Assembly (NCBI GenBank): GCA_022844525.1
Contig: JALHLO010000005.1
Span: 1-43,216 of the forward strand
Origin: Ramlibacter sp.
GTDB lineage: Bacteria; Pseudomonadota; Gammaproteobacteria; Burkholderiales; Burkholderiaceae_C
Direction: 5' to 3'
DNA length: 43,216 nucleotides
Made by a program: the position numbers and the translations under genes. The notes beneath the pieces were generated by a model that saw nothing but the letters and a program-made list of their open reading frames with translations, was not told the origin of the DNA and searched no databases. Below are positions 1 through 9,278 of the stretch, one piece after another (position 1 is the first letter of the stretch; every line of letters begins with the position of its first letter).

Positions 1-38
1 CGACGTGACGAACGGCGGCGCCCGGCGGCCAGTTCCAG

Positions 39-1202
39 GTGAAGGCGGTCGATGCGCGCCAGCGCATCGTCCACCAGACGCTCGAGGCCGCCAGCACGCC
101 GGCCGCCCGCCAGGCGGCCGAGCAGCTCGGGCTGCGGGTGCTCGCCGTGCGGCCCGCGGCGCGCCTGCAGGGAATCCGCCTGCCGACGGCGCGGCGCCGC
201 GACTTCCCCCTCCTGCTCTTCACCCAGGAACTGGCCACGCTGATCAATGCCGGCCTGTCGCTGATCACCGCCCTGGAAAGCCTGGCCGAAAAGGAGAGCG
301 ACCCCGGCACGCGCAAGCTGCTGGGCGAGCTGGTGCGCCTGCTCTATGAAGGCAAGTCGCTGTCGGCGGCACTGGCCCAGTTCCCCGGCACCTTTCCCGA
401 GCTGTACGTGGCGCTGATCCAGTCCAGCGAGAAGACCGGGGCGATCAGCGGCGGACTCACCCGCTACGTCGCCTACCGCACGCGCATCGACCTGCTTACG
501 CAGAAGATCATCGCCGCCTCGGTGTACCCCGCGCTGCTGCTGACGGCGGGCCTGGGCGTGCTGCTGTTCCTCCTGGGCTACGTGGTGCCGCGGTTCAGCG
601 CGGTGTTCGCCGAGACCGGCACGCAGCTGCCCTGGCTGTCGCGCATGCTGATGGCCTTCGGCCGGCAGCTCCACGAGCACGCCGGAGCGATGGGACTGGC
701 CCTGGGCGCCGCCGCCGTCGCCGCCGGCTTCCTGTGGCAGCAGCCCCCGGTGCGCGCCGCGGTCGGGCGCACCCTGGCCGGCCTGCCGGGGATCCGCGAG
801 CGGGTGTTCCTCTACCAGGTGACGCGCCTGTACCGCTCGCTGGGCATCCTGCTGCAAAGCGGCATCCCGATCCTGCCGGCCATCGCCATGGCGCGCGGGC
901 TGGTCGGCGCCGCCATGGCCGGCCGGCTGGACCAGGCGGCCGCGCGCATCCGGGAGGGCCACCCGCTGTCCGACGCGCTGGTGCAGCACGGGCTGTCCAC
1001 GCCGGTGGCGGTGCGCATGCTGCACGCCGGCGAGCAGGCGGGCAACCTGGGCGCGATGATGGAGCGGACCGCCGACTTCTACGACGAGGAGATGGGCCGC
1101 TGGATCGAGTGGTTCGTGCGGCTGTTCGAGCCGCTCATCATGATCTTCGTCGGCGCCCTGATCGGCGTCGTCGTGATCCTGATGTACATCCCGATCTTCG
1201 AG

Positions 1203-1223
<21 letters not shown>
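39..1223 (+). CDS. Type II secretion / type IV pilus F-family inner membrane protein (GspF/PilC-like)
   Basis: A 394-residue GspF-domain protein, the polytopic inner-membrane platform of type II secretion and type IV pilus machines. It shows two T2SSF repeats: the first begins near residue 56 (LLLFTQELATLINAGLSL) and the second near residue 260 (YQVTRLYRSLGILLQSGIPI). Membrane segments lie near 160-185, 215-232 and 365-385, the last close to the C-terminus as usual for the family. The GTG at 39 is the first possible start after an in-frame stop at 6-8. The two codons before it (Q-F-Q) also look like the family N-terminus, so the true start may lie slightly upstream. The partner ATPase would be expected before the window edge but cannot be seen. 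It converges on the response regulator gene, overlapping it by 21 bp. Confidence 0.85.
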
Positions 1224-2690
<1,467 letters not shown>

Positions 2691-2704
2691 CTTGTCCGTC
2701 CCGT

Positions 2705-4249
2705 CTATGCAATCCTGAACTGGAGCCGCACCGCCGTGCCGGCGTCTTCCACGCTCGACAGGGACACCGTCCCGCCGAAGCGCTCCATCACCCGCTTGAG
2801 CATCGGCAACCCCACCCCGAGCCCATGCGGCTTGGTCGTATGGAAGGGCTTGAAGGCCATGGCGAGCTGCTGGCTCGTCATGCCCATGCCGTTGTCCCGG
2901 ATGACCACCTCCACTCTTGCGGGCTGGTCCACCGGGTGGATATCGATCTTGATCTCGCCCCCACTGCGCGGCAGAGCCTCGATCGCGTTGGACACCACGC
3001 TGTGCAGCGCCTGCGTCATCAGCGCCGTGTTGCCGTGTACGAGCGGGCACTTGCGGTCCGGGTTCCACGACACCCGGATACCATTCTTCACAAATACGTG
3101 ATTGAAGGAATCCAGCACGTTCGAGAGCACCGAGGCGATGTCGATCGGCTGCGCCTCGGCGGTCAGCGGCCGCGAATACACCAGCAGTTCGCGCACCGAG
3201 GCCGACAGGATGTCCACCTGGCCGATGATGTCCTCGGCGTTCTTGCGCACCGACGGATCGTCGGTGCCGAGCGCCAGTTCGGCGCTGGAACGCACCGTGC
3301 CCAGCGGGTTGCGCAGGCTGTGGGCGAGCGCGGAAGCCATCTCGCCGACGGTCACCAGCGACTCGTTTTCCACCAGCTGCTTCTGCTGCTCCGCCATGAG
3401 GGCGGCGGCCCGGCGCACGATGCTGTAGAGGCCCAGGTAGATGACCACGCCGCCGGCCAGCGTGGTCGTCCAGACGACGATCTGGCCGCGCTGGACCACC
3501 GAAACGAGGTGCTCCGGCTCCTTGTAGACCTCCAGCACCACCCCGACGCGGCCGCGGGAGTCCAGCAGGGGCAGGTAGTTCTCGACGAAGAACGCGGTCG
3601 GCTGGACGACGAAGCGCTGTTCTTCCTTTTGGGAAATGTTGCTGGCGTGCCGCCGGACCACCTGCCGGCGCGAGCGGAAGGCTTCCTGCAATTCCTCGTT
3701 CTCGCGCGACTCGCTGCCGATCAGGCTGGGGTTGGTGGACCACACGATCCGCCCGTCCATGCCGTAGAGGCTGGCCAGCAGCACGCGCGGCAGCGTCCCC
3801 AGGTGCTCCAGCACCTCGGTGCGGGCGCGGTCGGTCGCCGAGCGCTGCACGCCGAACGGCCCCGGGTCGACCCGGTAATCCATGAAGCGGGACAGGTCCA
3901 GGGCGGCCGGGCCGAGGCCGATCTGCCGGCCTTCGACGGCCACCGTGTTCTCGGTGAATTCCGCCGTGACGGCGCCGTCGTGCTGCAGCGCCTCCTCGGC
4001 GACGAAGCGGGACAGCACCACGCCGGTCACGATCGCCACCGGCACCAGGAGCGCGAGGCTCGCGATGGAGAACCAGCGCAGCAGGTTGAAGTGGCGCGGG
4101 ATCTGGCCGGAACTCACGGGCGCGCTCCCGGCCTCACGCCGCGCCTTCCAGCGCGCGTACCAGTCGCCCAGGTACTTCCTTGTGGCATGGCGCCGCAGTC
4201 CTCCATCGGTGGCCTGCGGCGCCTCAGCCTTGCTGTCGGCCGGGATCAT
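2705..4249 (-). CDS. Membrane sensor histidine kinase
   Basis: A 514-residue sensor kinase, cognate partner of the downstream regulator. A cytoplasmic N-terminal stretch is followed by a membrane helix near 58-80, an extracytoplasmic sensor of about 175 residues, a second helix near 258-277, and the kinase core. The phospho-acceptor is H310 in LAHSLRNPLG. The ATPase shows the N box (SNAIEALP, 420-427), DNGMGM (452-457) and GLGVGLPML (476-484). A longer frame reaches 4309, but the ATG at 4249 has a strong ribosome binding site (GGAGAGGGG about 6 nt upstream), so I chose it. The sensor region resembles a PAS/Cache-type fold in length, but I do not recognise a ligand. Confidence 0.88.
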   Translation of the reverse strand: MIPADSKAEAPQATDGGLRRHATRKYLGDWYARWKARREAGSAPVSSGQIPRHFNLLRWFSIASLALLVPVAIVTGVVLSRFVAEEALQHDGAVTAEFTENTVAVEGRQIGLGPAALDLSRFMDYRVDPGPFGVQRSATDRARTEVLEHLGTLPRVLLASLYGMDGRIVWSTNPSLIGSESRENEELQEAFRSRRQVVRRHASNISQKEEQRFVVQPTAFFVENYLPLLDSRGRVGVVLEVYKEPEHLVSVVQRGQIVVWTTTLAGGVVIYLGLYSIVRRAAALMAEQQKQLVENESLVTVGEMASALAHSLRNPLGTVRSSAELALGTDDPSVRKNAEDIIGQVDILSASVRELLVYSRPLTAEAQPIDIASVLSNVLDSFNHVFVKNGIRVSWNPDRKCPLVHGNTALMTQALHSVVSNAIEALPRSGGEIKIDIHPVDQPARVEVVIRDNGMGMTSQQLAMAFKPFHTTKPHGLGVGLPMLKRVMERFGGTVSLSSVEDAGTAVRLQFRIA

Positions 4250-4495
4250 CCTGTTCCCCTCTCCAGAACCCTGCGGGGCTTCCCGCAGTGTCATGGATTC
4301 CACAAACAAATGTAAGAGAACGCCGCAAATTAGCCAATGATGTAAGCGAAGAACATGCCCATGGTTTACCCAGGAACAAGATTCATCGCGAATTCGGCTA
4401 GGGGAATTGCCTATTCCACTGGGGAGCGGCCGCTGGTCGGACGGCGGGCGCAGGCGCGCGCCCGGCCCCGGCGTGTTGCCGGTTTCGGGAATGCG
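4250..4495. other. Intergenic region, presumed promoter region of the two-component operon
   Basis: Together with the ppiD terminator at 4496-4536 this forms a 316-bp gap between the kinase start and the ppiD stop. It holds the kinase leader. It is more AT-rich near 4300-4420 than its surroundings, as expected for a promoter region. I could not find a convincing -35/-10 pair, nor a -24/-12 sigma-54 promoter with correct spacing. No open frame here has family resemblance. Confidence 0.4.
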
Positions 4496-4536
4496 AAAAG
4501 GGAGGCGGGCGGGGTGCCGGCCGCGCCGCCCCGCCC
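4496..4536 (-). terminator. Probable rho-independent terminator after ppiD
   Basis: On the minus strand an 8-bp perfect stem (GGGCGGGG pairing with CCCCGCCC, loop about 14 nt, 4507-4536) is followed 7 nt later by TTTT. It lies 29 nt past the ppiD stop. The T tract is short, so efficiency is uncertain. Confidence 0.5.
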
Positions 4537-4565
4537 CCAGGGACGGGCGCGGCGGGTTGGAGGCC

Positions 4566-6485
4566 TTACTGGCCCGGCGTGTCCGTGGGCCGGGGCACGG
4601 TGATCTGCGCCTTGAACCGGTTCTTCAACATTTCGTAATACGCCATCGCCTCCGCGGTACCCCAGGACTGCGTGTACTGCGTGACTTCCTGTTGCGCCTG
4701 CTGCGGCGCGACCGTGCTGCGCGGCAGCAGCTTGTTCACCTTCACCACCGCATAGCCTTCGGGCCCCAGGTCGACGCCGGCCAGCGCCGGCAGCTTGGCC
4801 GGGTCCAGGCGCAGCGCCGCTTCCACCACCTGGCGCGGGTGCTTGCCGACGTCCGTGCGCGACAGGGGTGCGGCGGCCGGCAGCTCCGCCGCCGCGGGGT
4901 TGGCCTTCCAGGCCGCCAGCTTGGCCTCGCCGTCCTTGCGGGCCAGTTCCGCCGCCTTGGCGGCCACCACGCGCTCGCGCACCAGCTCCTTGACCTCGTC
5001 ATACGGCCGGGTGCGGGCGGGCGAGTACTGGGCGATGCGCCCCGACACCATCTGGTTCGGGCCGAACTCCACCGCTTCGGTGTTGCGCTTGCGTTCCACG
5101 GCGTCCGGCGCGAACAGCGCGGTGAGGAACTTCGGGTTGGCCAGCGGCCCGGTGGCGTTGGGCGCCGGCGTGCGCGTGACGTTCTGCGCGGTGCGGATCT
5201 CGAGCTTGAGCTTGTCGGCCACCGGCTTGAGCGAATCCGACTGCTCGTACACCGTGTTGCTGAAGGTCTCGGCCGCCTCGGCGTATTTCTTCTGCGCCTG
5301 CTGCTTGCGCAGTTCCGCCTCGAGCTCCGGCTTCATCTCCTCGAAGCTGCGCTGCTTGGGCGTCTTCACGTCGGTCAGCTGGATGACGTGGTAGCCGAAC
5401 TCCGATTCCACGGGGCCGGTGATCTCGCCCTTGTCCTTCAGCGCGAACACCGCGTCCTCGAAGGACTTGACCATGGCGCCGCGGGCGAAGAAGTCGAGGT
5501 CGCCGCCGCGCTGCGCGGAGCCTTCGTCCTGCGAGTTCTTCTTCGCCAGCTCGGCGAAGCCGGCCGGATTCTTCTTCGCCTGCGCCAGCAGCTCCTCGGC
5601 CTTCGCGCGCGCCTTGGCCTTGTCCGCCTCGGCCGCGCCCTTGGGCACGGAGATGAGGATGTGGCTGGCGCGCCGCTCTTCCTGCCCGCCCATGCGCCCG
5701 GCGTTCTGCTCGTAGTAGGTCTTGAGGTCCGCCTCGTTGACGGCGACGCCCTTCTGCGCCGCCGCCAGGTCCAGCACCACGTATTCGATCGCCGCCTGCT
5801 CGGGGGCCTGGAACAGCTTCGGGTTGTCCTTGTAGAAGGCCTGCAGGTCCGCCTCGGTCGGCTCCACCTTGGCGCGGTAGTCGGCGGCGTTGAAGCGCGC
5901 GACCTGCGCCTCGCGCGTCTCGAAGAAGCTGTTGAGGGCCACGCCGGCCTGGGCCGGCGGCACGAAGGCGGACTGCGTGACCCCGGCCAGGACCTGGCGG
6001 GTGGCGAGGTCGTTGCGCACCTGGTTCTCGAACATCTCCGGCGTCATGCCGTTCTGCGCCAGCAGCGCGCGGTAGCGCTCGATGTCCAGCTTGCCGTCCG
6101 CACCGCGCAGGCGCGCGATGTCCTGGTTGGCCTGCAGCTCGCGCGCCACGCGCTGGTCGGTCACGAGCAGGTTCGAGTCGACCACCGCGGCGGCCAGCAC
6201 GCGGTCGCGCACCAGGCGCTCGAGGGTGCCGTAGCGCGCCTGCGGCGAGTCCAGCAGCTTGGCGTCGATGCCGGGCATCTGCTGGCGCAGGCGGTCGACC
6301 TCCGCGCGATGCGCGTTGTCCCAGTCCTGCTGGAAGATCTCCTGGCCGTCGACCTTGGCGACGGGCTGGCCCTTCTCCTGCATGCGGTCGTAGCCCTGCA
6401 CACCCAACAGCACGAAGGAAGGCACGATCAGCAGGAACAGCACGAACTGCATGATCTTCATGTGCTTGCGGACGAAATCGAACAT
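4566..6485 (-). CDS. ppiD: SurA N-terminal domain-containing peptidyl-prolyl isomerase, PpiD-like
   Basis: A 639-residue periplasmic folding factor anchored in the inner membrane. The N-terminus MFDFVRKHMKIMQFVLFLL starts a single membrane anchor near residues 11-30. It is followed by a SurA_N-type chaperone region (about 40-250) and one parvulin domain near 265-362 (RRASHILISVP ... SEFGYHVIQLTDV), then a C-terminal chaperone-like region. Length and layout fit PpiD (about 620-640 residues). The gene follows HU and tRNA-Val on the same strand, an arrangement that parallels hupB-ppiD of enterobacteria. A strong terminator sits 31 nt upstream of its start, so expression depends on readthrough or on a promoter I cannot see. 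The ribosome binding site is weak. Confidence 0.88.
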   Translation of the reverse strand: MFDFVRKHMKIMQFVLFLLIVPSFVLLGVQGYDRMQEKGQPVAKVDGQEIFQQDWDNAHRAEVDRLRQQMPGIDAKLLDSPQARYGTLERLVRDRVLAAAVVDSNLLVTDQRVARELQANQDIARLRGADGKLDIERYRALLAQNGMTPEMFENQVRNDLATRQVLAGVTQSAFVPPAQAGVALNSFFETREAQVARFNAADYRAKVEPTEADLQAFYKDNPKLFQAPEQAAIEYVVLDLAAAQKGVAVNEADLKTYYEQNAGRMGGQEERRASHILISVPKGAAEADKAKARAKAEELLAQAKKNPAGFAELAKKNSQDEGSAQRGGDLDFFARGAMVKSFEDAVFALKDKGEITGPVESEFGYHVIQLTDVKTPKQRSFEEMKPELEAELRKQQAQKKYAEAAETFSNTVYEQSDSLKPVADKLKLEIRTAQNVTRTPAPNATGPLANPKFLTALFAPDAVERKRNTEAVEFGPNQMVSGRIAQYSPARTRPYDEVKELVRERVVAAKAAELARKDGEAKLAAWKANPAAAELPAAAPLSRTDVGKHPRQVVEAALRLDPAKLPALAGVDLGPEGYAVVKVNKLLPRSTVAPQQAQQEVTQYTQSWGTAEAMAYYEMLKNRFKAQITVPRPTDTPGQ

Positions 6486-6516
6486 GGTCTGGTGACTCGC
6501 GGTCTACGGAACAAAC

Positions 6517-6542
6517 AAAAAGGCGAACCGCGGTTCGCCTTT
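6517..6542 (-). terminator. Strong terminator between tRNA-Val and ppiD
   Basis: A perfect 20-bp palindrome at 6521-6540 (arms AGGCGAACCG / CGGTTCGCCT). On the minus strand it is followed by TTTTTGTTTG. It lies 10 nt past the encoded CCA end of the tRNA, so it should end the HU/tRNA transcript. Confidence 0.85.
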
Positions 6543-6551
6543 GCCTTCATT

Positions 6552-6627
6552 TGGTGGGTGCTGACGGGATCGAACCGCCGACCTACGCCTTGTAAGGGCG
6601 CCGCTCTACCAGCTGAGCTAAGCACCC
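6552..6627 (-). tRNA. tRNA-Val, anticodon TAC
   Basis: The 76-nt gene reads GGGTGCTTAGCTCAGCTGG at its 5' end and folds as a full cloverleaf: 7-bp acceptor stem (GGGTGCT/AGCACCC), 4-bp D stem (GCTC/GAGC), 5-bp anticodon stem (GCGCC/GGCGT, with a terminal C-G and one G-T pair) with loop CTTACAA, T loop TTCGATC, discriminator A and an encoded CCA. Anticodon TAC reads GUA/GUG-type valine codons. It starts 16 nt after the HU stop and is probably processed from the same transcript. Confidence 0.97.
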
Positions 6628-6643
6628 CACCGGGGAAGCCGAC

Positions 6644-6916
6644 TCAGTTCAGCGCATCCTTGAGCGCCTTGCCGGGACGGAACTTGGGCACCTTGGCAGC
6701 CTTGATTTTAATCTGTGCGCCGGTGCGGGGATTGCGGCCGCTGCGCGCGGCCCGCTTGCCCACCGCGAAAGTGCCGAATCCGACGAGCGAGACCGAGCCG
6801 CCCTTCTTGAGCGTGGTCTTCACCGCGCCGATCATCGACTCCAGCGCGCGGGTGGCGGCGGCCTTGGAGATGTCGGCGTGTTTGGCGATGTGCTCGATCA
6901 GTTCAGTCTTGTTCAC
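6644..6916 (-). CDS. DNA-binding protein HU
   Basis: A 90-residue HU-type nucleoid protein, exactly the usual length. It begins [20 protein letters not shown] and carries the signature [21 protein letters not shown] (near residues 46-66) and the proline-containing DNA-intercalating arm, ending [10 protein letters not shown]. The start is GTG at 6916, preceded by GAGGGG at good spacing; a longer frame upstream lacks family resemblance. It dimerises and bends DNA without strong sequence preference. tRNA-Val and ppiD follow on the same strand. A good sigma-70 promoter lies about 140 bp upstream. Confidence 0.95.
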   Translation of the reverse strand: MNKTELIEHIAKHADISKAAATRALESMIGAVKTTLKKGGSVSLVGFGTFAVGKRAARSGRNPRTGAQIKIKAAKVPKFRPGKALKDALN

Positions 6917-7052
6917 AGGGGCCCCTCGTGCAGGAAATGAGTGTTGTGGACGGTGGTGTCTCTTCAAAAATTTGTCTCCCGTTCCCGGGACGCTGCAGAG
7001 TGCGTGGCGGGAAGGGGAGACAGTGCGTGCGGCCTTGCGGCCACTGGCGATG
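6917..7052 (-). other. HU 5' leader
   Basis: Leader of the HU transcript between the predicted promoter and the GTG start. It contains a GGAGACA-type imperfect inverted repeat around 6975-7021 (TGTCTCCC ... GGGAGACA) that could form a hairpin in the mRNA. No gene was seen here. Confidence 0.35.
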
Positions 7053-7082
7053 ATTAGAGAACAGCGCCGCTCGGAGTGTCAA
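7053..7082 (-). promoter_or_regulatory. Sigma-70 promoter for HU
   Basis: On the minus strand, a perfect -35 TTGACA (7077-7082) and -10 TCTAAT (7053-7058, 5 of 6 matches) are separated by 18 bp. It reads into HU and the tRNA. Confidence 0.7.
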
Positions 7083-7236
7083 TACACCATGCGGCAATAC
7101 AACACGCGGCCGCGCATTCTAGCGGCAAGCTGACGGGGGGCAATGCGCCGCGGCGCGCGCCTGTCGCATGGACAAGGGAGCAGGGGCCGCGCCGGGGCCT
7201 TGGTGCGCAGCAGCAAACCCTTACACCCTCGCCGCC
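7083..7236. other. Intergenic region upstream of the HU promoter
   Basis: About 154 bp between the HU promoter and the stop of the tartrate dehydrogenase gene, both read leftward. It should hold the 3' end of that operon. I found no convincing hairpin with a T run and no small gene. Confidence 0.3.
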
Positions 7237-8322
7237 TTACAGCGCGGCGGCGATGGCCTTGCCCACGTCGGTGGTGCTCGCCTTGCCGCCGATGTCGCCG
7301 GTGCGCGGGGCGCCCGACTTCGGGTCCAGCACGGTCTCGATCGCCTTCAGGATCGCGTCGTGCGCTTCCTTGTGGCCCAGGAACTCCAGCATCATCGCGC
7401 CGCACCAGATCTGCCCGATCGGGTTGGCGATGTTCCTGCCGTAGATGTCCGGGGCCGAGCCGTGCACGGGCTCGAACAGCGAGGGGAAGCTGCGGTCCGG
7501 GTTCAGGTTGGCGCTGGGCGCGATGCCGATGGTGCCGGTGCAGGCCGGGCCCAGGTCGGACAGGATGTCGCCGAACAGGTTGGTGGCCACCACGACGTCG
7601 AAGAAGTCCGGGCGCTGCACGAAGTGGGCGGTCAGGATGTCGATGTGGAACTTGTCGGTCCTGACCTGCGGGTACTGCTTCGCCATCTCGGCGACACGCT
7701 CGTCCCAGTAGGGCATGGTGATCGCGATGCCGTTGGACTTGGTGGCGCTGGTCAGGTGCTTCTTCGGCCGCGAGTTGGCCAGCTCGTAGGCGAACTTCAG
7801 CACGCGGTCCACGCCGTGGCGCGACATGATCGTTTCCTGCATCACGATCTCGCGCTCGGTGCCCGGGTACATGCGGCCGCCGACGGCGGAGTACTCGCCC
7901 TCGGTGTTCTCGCGCACGATGTACATGTCGATCTCGCCCGGCTCGCGCCGGCTGCCGTCCTTGCGCACGACCGGCGCGATGATGCCGGGCATCAGGCGCG
8001 CGGGGCGCAGGTTCACGTACTGGTCGAACTCGCGGCGGAACAGCAGCAGCGACTGCCACAGCGACACGTGGTCGGGGATCTTCTCGGGCCAGCCGACCGC
8101 GCCGAAGAAGATGGCGTCGTGCCCGCCGACCTGGTCCTTCCAGTTCTCCGGCATGTACTGGCCATTCTTCTCGCAGTAGTCCCAGCTGGCGAAGTCGAAG
8201 TGGTCGAACTGCAGGTCGATGCCGAACTTGCGGGCGGCGGCCTCCACCACGCGCACGCCCTCGGGCATGACTTCTTTGCCGATGCCGTCGCCGGGGATGA
8301 CTGCAATGCGTTTCTTGCTCAC
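7237..8322 (-). CDS. Tartrate dehydrogenase / beta-decarboxylating hydroxyacid dehydrogenase
   Basis: A 361-residue member of the isocitrate/isopropylmalate dehydrogenase family, of the tartrate dehydrogenase/D-malate branch (NAD- and Mn-dependent oxidation of tartrate or D-malate). It begins MSKKRIAVIPGDGIGKEVMP, contains the substrate/NAD region with YIVRENTEGEYS, and the family signature NLFGDILSDLGPACTGTIG. 3-isopropylmalate dehydrogenase is the main alternative, but no leu genes are nearby and the IVRENTEGEYS form is typical of the tartrate group. The GTG start at 8322 overlaps the stop of the upstream hydrolase (GTGA) and has AGGAG 6 nt upstream, so translation is coupled. Regulation is probably by the divergent LysR protein. 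Confidence 0.85.
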   Translation of the reverse strand: MSKKRIAVIPGDGIGKEVMPEGVRVVEAAARKFGIDLQFDHFDFASWDYCEKNGQYMPENWKDQVGGHDAIFFGAVGWPEKIPDHVSLWQSLLLFRREFDQYVNLRPARLMPGIIAPVVRKDGSRREPGEIDMYIVRENTEGEYSAVGGRMYPGTEREIVMQETIMSRHGVDRVLKFAYELANSRPKKHLTSATKSNGIAITMPYWDERVAEMAKQYPQVRTDKFHIDILTAHFVQRPDFFDVVVATNLFGDILSDLGPACTGTIGIAPSANLNPDRSFPSLFEPVHGSAPDIYGRNIANPIGQIWCGAMMLEFLGHKEAHDAILKAIETVLDPKSGAPRTGDIGGKASTTDVGKAIAAAL

Positions 8323-9203
8323 GGTTTGCTCCTGAAGAAGGTGAGGATCTCGTCCAGCAGAAGGGCGGGCGCCTCTTCCGCGATGTAGTGGCCGCAGGGC
8401 AGGCTGCGGCCGGAAAAATCGTCGGCGCAGGCGCGCCACAGCGCCGGCACGTCGAAGCAGCGGCCCACCGCGCCGTGCTCGCCCCAGAGCACGCGCAGCG
8501 GCTGCGCGAGCCGCTGTCCCGCATCCAGGTCGGCCTGGTCGTGCCGCAGGTCGATGCCGGCGCCCGCCCGGTAGTCGGCGACGATGGCGGCGGCGGTGCC
8601 GGGCAGGACGGCGCAGCGCTCGTATTCGGCCAGCGCCTCGGGCGCGAAGGCAGCCAGGCCGGCGTGGCGCGCGCCCATCACGCTGCGCAGGTAGCGCACC
8701 GGGTCGGAGGCTATCAGCGCTTGCGGCAGCGGCCCGGGCTGGACCAGGAAGAACCAGTGCCAGTAGGCGCGCGCGAAGGCCTCGTTCGTCTGGCGGTACA
8801 TGGCCAGCGTGGGCGCGATGTCCAGCAGCAGCAGGCGCTCGACCGCCGGCGCGTGGTCCAGCGCCAGCCGGTGCGCCACGCGCGCGCCGCGGTCGTGGGC
8901 CAGCACCTGGAAGCGCGCGTGGCCCAGTTCGCGCATGACATGCGCCGCGTCCGCTGCCATCTCGCGCTTCGAATAGCCGGCGGAATCCGGCCCCGCTTCC
9001 GGCCGGCCCGAGTCGCCATAGCCGCGCAGGTCCATCAGCACGACTTCGAAGCGCTGGGCCAGCTGCGGCGCGACGCGGTGCCACATCGCGTGCGTCTGCG
9101 GGTGGCCGTGCAGCAGCAGCAAGGGCACGCCCTGCCCCGCGCGGCGCACGTTCAGCGTGACGCCGTCGCGCGCGATCCGCAGGGTGTCGAAGCCTTCGAG
9201 CAT
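8319..9203 (-). CDS. Haloacetate (fluoroacetate) dehalogenase-like alpha/beta hydrolase
   Basis: A 294-residue alpha/beta hydrolase. Visible elements are the oxyanion segment LHGHPQTHAMW (31-41), the conserved DLRGYGDSGRP (58-68), an aspartate nucleophile in AHDRGAR (D104, with R105 and R108), an acid candidate D128, the YWHW motif (147-150), Y211, and the catalytic histidine H272 in CGHYIAEEAP. An Asp nucleophile in HDRGA plus the His-Trp halide pocket is the pattern of fluoroacetate/haloacetate dehalogenases, which hydrolyse haloacetates to glycolate. Epoxide hydrolases share the Asp nucleophile and are the alternative. It is the first gene of a two-gene operon with the tartrate dehydrogenase. 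The ATG at 9203 was chosen because upstream codons do not match the fold. Confidence 0.8.
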   Translation of the reverse strand: MLEGFDTLRIARDGVTLNVRRAGQGVPLLLLHGHPQTHAMWHRVAPQLAQRFEVVLMDLRGYGDSGRPEAGPDSAGYSKREMAADAAHVMRELGHARFQVLAHDRGARVAHRLALDHAPAVERLLLLDIAPTLAMYRQTNEAFARAYWHWFFLVQPGPLPQALIASDPVRYLRSVMGARHAGLAAFAPEALAEYERCAVLPGTAAAIVADYRAGAGIDLRHDQADLDAGQRLAQPLRVLWGEHGAVGRCFDVPALWRACADDFSGRSLPCGHYIAEEAPALLLDEILTFFRSKP

Positions 9204-9278
9204 GGGCAGGATTCTGGCACCCCGCAGGCGGCGCGGACAGCAATAATCCGGCAAGCCATTCTTTCCGAACGAGCAGCA

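Noticed and set aside
4310-4345. A sigma-54 promoter (TTGGCTAATTTGCGG on the minus strand) before the histidine kinase
   Set aside because: GG and GC are separated by 7 nt rather than the required 10, so it does not fit -24/-12 spacing.
4407-7133. A 908-codon open frame antisense to ppiD and HU, running through the tRNA
   Set aside because: It passes through a tRNA gene and a terminator and has shadow-type composition.
9204-9278. A specific LysR operator in the hydrolase/LysR gap
   Set aside because: Short inverted pieces (GGATT ... AATCC) are present but too far apart, and no clear T-N11-A palindrome stands out; left as unassigned.
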